From: Eggerthellaceae bacterium
GTDB lineage: Bacteria; Actinomycetota; Coriobacteriia; Coriobacteriales; Eggerthellaceae
Direction of reading: 5' to 3'
DNA: 64,000 nucleotides
Assembly: GCA_009782605.1 (NCBI GenBank)
Contig: WRIR01000008.1
Coordinates: forward strand, 21,934 to 85,933
Shown here: piece after piece, positions 59,673 through 64,000 of the stretch
Numbering within the stretch: position 1 is the stretch's first letter
Layout of the letters: every line of letters starts with the position of its first letter
Program-made: the position numbers and the translations under genes
Notes under the pieces: generated by a model
Told to the model about the DNA's origin: nothing
Databases searched by the model: none
Seen by the model: the letters and a program-made list of their open reading frames with translations, nothing else

Positions 59673-61217
59673 TCACTCCGGGCGCTTGGGCAACGCCCTC
59701 CTGGAGCGGACAGCAAGGAGAAGGAGCGCCGCGCCGCTCAAGGCCGTCAGGGACGCCCAGAGCACGAGCCCGGCCGTGTCCCCGGTCTTGGGGGCGGGCT
59801 TGGGCTGCTCCGGCGGGGCCGGGGGCGGCGGGGGCGGGTCGTCGGGAGGCGGGGGCGGCGGGGGCGGGGGCGGCGGGTCCTCCTGGAGCTCGGCCGTCCA
59901 CACCCAGTGGATGAGGCCCATGAGGTCCTGGTACTCGTTGCCGAGCGCCGGGTCCACCTGGAGGCTGACGTTGAGGGCGCGCTCCTCGCCGGGGGCGAAG
60001 AAGCCTAAGGATATGTCGTTGCGCATGGCGTGCGGGTTGGGCTCGTCGGCGTCGGGGCGGCCCCAGACCGGGCCGTCGTAGACGGTCGCGCCGTCAGAGG
60101 CGGTGACGACCACGGCGACGTGCTCGCGCAGGAGCCGGTCGATGAGGGCCAGCTGCCCCTCGGTGAAGGCCGAGGGCGCGAGCAGGGCGAGGGCGGCGCC
60201 GTCGCTGCCGTCGGGGGTGCCGTCGCCGGCGGGGCCGCTGCCGTCGCCGGCCGCGGCCCCATCATCCGCGGCCGCGGCCAGGCGGGGGTCTGCGCCCTGG
60301 GCTATGTCCTCCGCCCGCAGGAACACCTCCACCCCGCGGGTGTAGGCGTTGGCCACCTCGATGGCCTGGGTGCGGGTCTCGCCGGGCATGAGGCGCTTGA
60401 AGTTGCCGAAGAGGTCGGTGCCCTCGGGGGTGAAGACGAAGTCGGCCGGGGCGCCGCCCATGAAGGTGGAGCGGGCCGGGAGGGCCTCCCGCCCGCCGGG
60501 CAGCCACTCCGGGATGCCCAGCGACTCGTGGGTCTTGCCCCAGGCCGAGGCGCCGCCGCCTGCGGCCTGCACGCACTCCATCCTGACCGTGATGAAGCCT
60601 GACAGCCCCTGGTACTCGTTGCCGAGCGCGGGGTCCACGGAAAAGCCGGTGAACAGCGGCTCGGAGGTCGTCTGGCCGGGTGCGAGCACGCCCCTGTAGT
60701 AGAAGTAGCCGTCGGCCTCGTCGTAGAGCCACATCGTGTCGTTGTAGTGGATGGCGATGCTGTCGGTGGGAAGGGCCTCGGCCGGGGCGGGGGACGCCGC
60801 GGCGGGCGCGGAGGCGGGCTCGGGCGCGGGGCCGCCCCAGCGCTTCTCCACCCTGACGCGCACGAGGATGTCGGCCTCGCCGGTGTTGGTGACGTTGACG
60901 GCCTTGTCCACCTCGGCCCCGGGGTATATCCCCTCGGCGCCGTCGTAGTCCTCGACTATGCGGGCGGCCACGCCCGCGGTGTCGATTATGTGGACGGAGT
61001 CGCCTATGAAGCGGGTGAGGGCCTGCGTGGTGCCCACCGCCCCGGCCACGAAGGCCGCGGCCAGGGCCAGGGCCGCCAGCACGAGCAGCCAGGGGCGTGC
61101 GGGCCGGGCGGCCTGCGCCGTTGCGGCTGCGGGCTGCGCCGGGGCGCCGTGCGGGGCGCCTGCGGGCTGCGGGGCGCCGTGCGTCATGGCGCCGTGTGTG
61201 TTGTTGTCGTGCGGCAT
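59673..61217 (-). CDS. TasA/camelysin-like secreted surface protein with a poly-Pro stalk and sortase-type C-terminus (APKTGD variant)
   Basis: N-terminal TM then RIVEDYDGAEGIYPGAEVDKAVNVTNTGEADILVRVRVEKRW; C-terminal PPPPPPPPPPPDDPPPPPPAPPEQPKPAPKTGDTAGLVLWASLTALSGAALLLLAVRSRRALPKRPE. Confidence 0.85.
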   Translation of the reverse strand: MPHDNNTHGAMTHGAPQPAGAPHGAPAQPAAATAQAARPARPWLLVLAALALAAAFVAGAVGTTQALTRFIGDSVHIIDTAGVAARIVEDYDGAEGIYPGAEVDKAVNVTNTGEADILVRVRVEKRWGGPAPEPASAPAAASPAPAEALPTDSIAIHYNDTMWLYDEADGYFYYRGVLAPGQTTSEPLFTGFSVDPALGNEYQGLSGFITVRMECVQAAGGGASAWGKTHESLGIPEWLPGGREALPARSTFMGGAPADFVFTPEGTDLFGNFKRLMPGETRTQAIEVANAYTRGVEVFLRAEDIAQGADPRLAAAADDGAAAGDGSGPAGDGTPDGSDGAALALLAPSAFTEGQLALIDRLLREHVAVVVTASDGATVYDGPVWGRPDADEPNPHAMRNDISLGFFAPGEERALNVSLQVDPALGNEYQDLMGLIHWVWTAELQEDPPPPPPPPPPPDDPPPPPPAPPEQPKPAPKTGDTAGLVLWASLTALSGAALLLLAVRSRRALPKRPE

Positions 61218-61255
61218 TGCGGCTCCTGCCTCCCTGTCCGTCCTTGCGGGGCCCC

Positions 61256-62014
61256 TCAAGGCACCCTCACCACGCCGGTGGCCTCGTCGAGGGCGGCGAA
61301 CGCCGCCTCGGCGCCGGGCATCTCGGCGGACTGTATCGCCTCGGCTGTCATGACCACCCGGTACCCGGGGCCTGTGCCGGGGGCCGCGCCCTGCAGCAGG
61401 GCGGTCTCGGCGGGGCCCCAGTCTATGGGGACGACCGCGTTGGTGAAGAGCACGGCTTTGCTGTGCTCCGGGTCGTCCACGTCGAAGATGTGGTTGTAGT
61501 TGTAGTAGGTGACGCCGGGGCTGCCGGCCTCGTGTCCCGCGTAGGTGAAGTCGTCCTGGTTGTAGACCTCGTACACCCTGCCCGCGGCAACGAGGGCCGC
61601 CAGGTCGGCCGCCGTGTAGGTGCCCGAGGTGGATATGTTGGGCGGGGGCGTGGGGTATGCGCGGTCGTGGAAGAGGGTGGCCAGGACGAGGTCGATGCGG
61701 GCCTGGTCGGTTATGAGGCCGCCCGCCCCGTCGTGGAGCTCCATGCGCACGCGCATGAAGCCCGCGCCCTCGGTGGCGGTGACCGTCGGGTCCTTCACCC
61801 GCACGCTGCCGGGCACGAGGTCCAGCCCGTCGCCGTCCTCCCAGCCCGGCTCGTCGAGGTCTATCCCTATCCTGCCGAGCGTGAAGGTGTTCTCCACCTC
61901 GTCGGAGTCGGTGAAGAAGGCCGCCGTCACGGCCCAGGCGACGGCGCCCGCGAGCGCGAGGGCGAGGCCCGCTACCGCGAGCGCCCTCCTGTCGGCTATG
62001 AGCTTCCTTGTCAT
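61256..62014 (-). CDS. SipW-cognate (TasA/camelysin-like) secreted protein
   Basis: MTRKLIADRRALAVAGLALALAGAVAWAVTAAFFTDSDEVENTFTLGRIGIDLDEPGW; start at 62014 preferred over the longer ORF-track call. Confidence 0.87.
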   Translation of the reverse strand: MTRKLIADRRALAVAGLALALAGAVAWAVTAAFFTDSDEVENTFTLGRIGIDLDEPGWEDGDGLDLVPGSVRVKDPTVTATEGAGFMRVRMELHDGAGGLITDQARIDLVLATLFHDRAYPTPPPNISTSGTYTAADLAALVAAGRVYEVYNQDDFTYAGHEAGSPGVTYYNYNHIFDVDDPEHSKAVLFTNAVVPIDWGPAETALLQGAAPGTGPGYRVVMTAEAIQSAEMPGAEAAFAALDEATGVVRVP

Positions 62015-62148
62015 GTCATGGCTCCTTCTTCTCTCTCTTGCTCTCTCTTCCCGCGCCCTGCCGCCCGCCCTGTTCCGGGCCGGGCGGGCGGCGGGGGCGC
62101 AGGGCCGGGGCGGCGGGGGGACGCGCCCCCTGCCGCCCGGGGCGCCCT

Positions 62149-62841
62149 TTAGGCCTGCGCGAGGACGTCGAGCAGCGCCGGGGTGGCGGCTGCGAGGTCC
62201 GCGAAGGCGTCGTACTGCACGGCGGCGCCCTGGAGCACTATGTTGATGCCGCCGAGCGTGTCGCGCAGCCAGTCCATGTCGGCCGGGGTCACCGTGGGGT
62301 TGACGGCCACCTGGGTGAACAGCGGCACGGTGGTGGCGTTGGGCGCCACCTCGTGCCTGTAGGCCCAGGCCTGGGCCGCGCTGTCGGCGGCGCCCGTGGC
62401 GCTGGAGTCCGCCAGCTGCCAGTCGGCCGTGTTCCAGTCGATGCTTATCAGGCCGAGCAGCCGCGCCGCCTCGGCGTCGGTGAGGTTCCTGCCCGCGCCG
62501 TCGGTGAAGCGCAGGCCTATGGCCACCCACTCGCTGACGCGGTTGGCCGAGGTGTTGGTCACCTGCGGGTCCTTGGGCACGCGCGCGCCGGGGACCAGGT
62601 CGCGGGCGCGGTCGCGCCCGGGCCGGGTGTCGCCGTCGGGGTCGTTGGGGTCGCCCTCGTCCCACTTGGGCTCGGTGAGGTCGGCCTCGATGTTCTCGGC
62701 GAAGGTGAACTCGTTGGTGACGGGGTCCGTCTTGGAGAAGAGGTAGGCCGCCGTCAGGCCCGCCGCGACGACGAGCGCCAGCAGCAGGGCGAGGACGGCT
62801 ATGCGCCCCTTGCCCCTCTTGGTTTCAGTCGTGTTTCCCAT
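62149..62841 (-). CDS. SipW-cognate (TasA/camelysin-like) secreted protein
   Basis: ALVVAAGLTAAYLFSKTDPVTNEFTFAENIEADLTEPKWD...VPGARVPKDPQVTNTSANRVSEWVAIGLRF. Confidence 0.87.
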   Translation of the reverse strand: MGNTTETKRGKGRIAVLALLLALVVAAGLTAAYLFSKTDPVTNEFTFAENIEADLTEPKWDEGDPNDPDGDTRPGRDRARDLVPGARVPKDPQVTNTSANRVSEWVAIGLRFTDGAGRNLTDAEAARLLGLISIDWNTADWQLADSSATGAADSAAQAWAYRHEVAPNATTVPLFTQVAVNPTVTPADMDWLRDTLGGINIVLQGAAVQYDAFADLAAATPALLDVLAQA

Positions 62842-62868
62842 AGTCTCAGCCTCCTAGTCCCGGCGCGC

Positions 62869-63843
62869 CTACGAGGTCAGCCCGTCGTAGGGGTTGGCCT
62901 CGAAGAGCGCCAGGAGGGCGTCTATGGTCGCCTGGTCGTCCGGGGCGTCCATGCCGTCGACCATCGACTGCACCACTGCCGCGCGCAGCACGATGTAGAA
63001 GCCGCCGATGGTGTCGGGGGGCTCGCAGCCGCAGTCGGGGTCGGTGCCGCTGGACACGTTGTAGAGGCAGTCCGCGTCGTGCACCTGGACCGGCATGCAG
63101 TCGCAGGCCTCGGTCCCGAGCATGCCGCCCGGCCCGACCGCATCGGCGCCGGCCATCTCGTAGATGGCGCACATCGTGTGGTGGCGCCAGGTCTTGGGGT
63201 CTGTGCAGGTGCAGGGGTTCTCGAACAGGTCGCAGGCGTCGGTGTGGGTCATGGTGAAGCCCGACAGCCACGCGTACTCCTCGTCCCAGTCGAAGCCGGC
63301 CGGCAGCGGGCCTTCCATCATGTCCTTGGTCCTGATGGTGACGCTGCTGAACAGCGGGGTCGTCACCTCGCCGGGGGCGAGCTCGTGCTGGTAGACCCAG
63401 ACCTGCTCGGCCGCGTCGGCCATGTCGGGGTCGGCAAGCGCCCAGTCGACGGTGTTCCAGTCGATGTCGAGCATGCGCAGCAGGCGCCCCACCCAGTCGT
63501 CGTCGGCGGGGTCGTCCGAGAGCATGTTGCCCTCGCCGTCGGTGAAGTTCACGCGGACGGCGGCCCACTCGGAGACGCCGTTGCTCGACGTGTTGGTGAC
63601 CATCGGGTCCTTGGGCACCTGGGCGCCCGGGACCAGGTTCTCGGCCAGGCCCGGGTCCCAGTTGGGCTCGGTGAGCTTGCCGCGGATGTTGTCTGCGAAG
63701 GAGAAGGCGTTCTCCTTCTGGTCGGTTATGGCCGACAGGTAGGCCAGCGTGGCGCCCAGCGCCAGCAGCACCGCCAGCACCGAGGCCAGTATCACGGCCT
63801 TCTTCCTCTTCTGCGGGTCCATCGTGCGAATCTTCTCTCTCAT
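62869..63843 (-). CDS. SipW-cognate (TasA/camelysin-like) secreted protein with a Cys-rich insert
   Basis: LALGATLAYLSAITDQKENAFSFADNIRGKLTEPNWDPGLAENLVPGAQVPKDPMVTNTSSNGVSEWAAVRVNF; 9 Cys within about 80 aa. Confidence 0.87.
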   Translation of the reverse strand: MREKIRTMDPQKRKKAVILASVLAVLLALGATLAYLSAITDQKENAFSFADNIRGKLTEPNWDPGLAENLVPGAQVPKDPMVTNTSSNGVSEWAAVRVNFTDGEGNMLSDDPADDDWVGRLLRMLDIDWNTVDWALADPDMADAAEQVWVYQHELAPGEVTTPLFSSVTIRTKDMMEGPLPAGFDWDEEYAWLSGFTMTHTDACDLFENPCTCTDPKTWRHHTMCAIYEMAGADAVGPGGMLGTEACDCMPVQVHDADCLYNVSSGTDPDCGCEPPDTIGGFYIVLRAAVVQSMVDGMDAPDDQATIDALLALFEANPYDGLTS

Positions 63844-64000
63844 CTTGTGTGCCTCCTTCTTGCCTGGGGGGCCTTCCGCCCCCCTGCTCCTTGCTCCTTG
63901 GCTGTCGCCATTGCCTGTTGCCTGTCCTTGCCTTGCTTGCTGTCCTTGCTTGCTTGCTTGTTGCCCTTGCCTGCCTGCCGCTCCTTGCCTGCTGGTTCCT

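Overview
High-GC chromosomal window. Gene content and style look like an anaerobic actinobacterium of the Coriobacteriia/Eggerthellaceae type; this is inference, as there is no rRNA in the window. Housekeeping content: pyrG (partial), CIRCE-groES-groEL, nadE, hypAB and hypCD, tatA/B-tatC, an amidohydrolase, menG, a CNNM/CorC protein, lytS/lytR-type genes, queT, vanW, an FMN-riboswitch ribU-ecfA1-ecfA2-ecfT operon, secDF, tgt-queH-queA, csp and ruvABC. Most notable items: (1) a 5098-aa surface protein with about 12 Ig-like units, a 1179-aa super-repeat and a roughly 1.6 kb apparently identical internal duplication; (2) an AT-rich PaeR7I/XhoI-type restriction-modification cassette lying between the two halves of a LytS/LytR two-component system, with CTCGAG apparently almost absent from the window; (3) a single-ORF MurT-GatD fusion joined by a 21-bp tandem repeat containing G-tracts; (4) a cluster of four TasA/camelysin-like (SipW-type) secreted proteins; (5) several long, mutually dissimilar intergenic palindromes, including a dense nest at 7.3-7.95 kb. 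All calls come from reading the sequence and the supplied ORF track. No database search was run.
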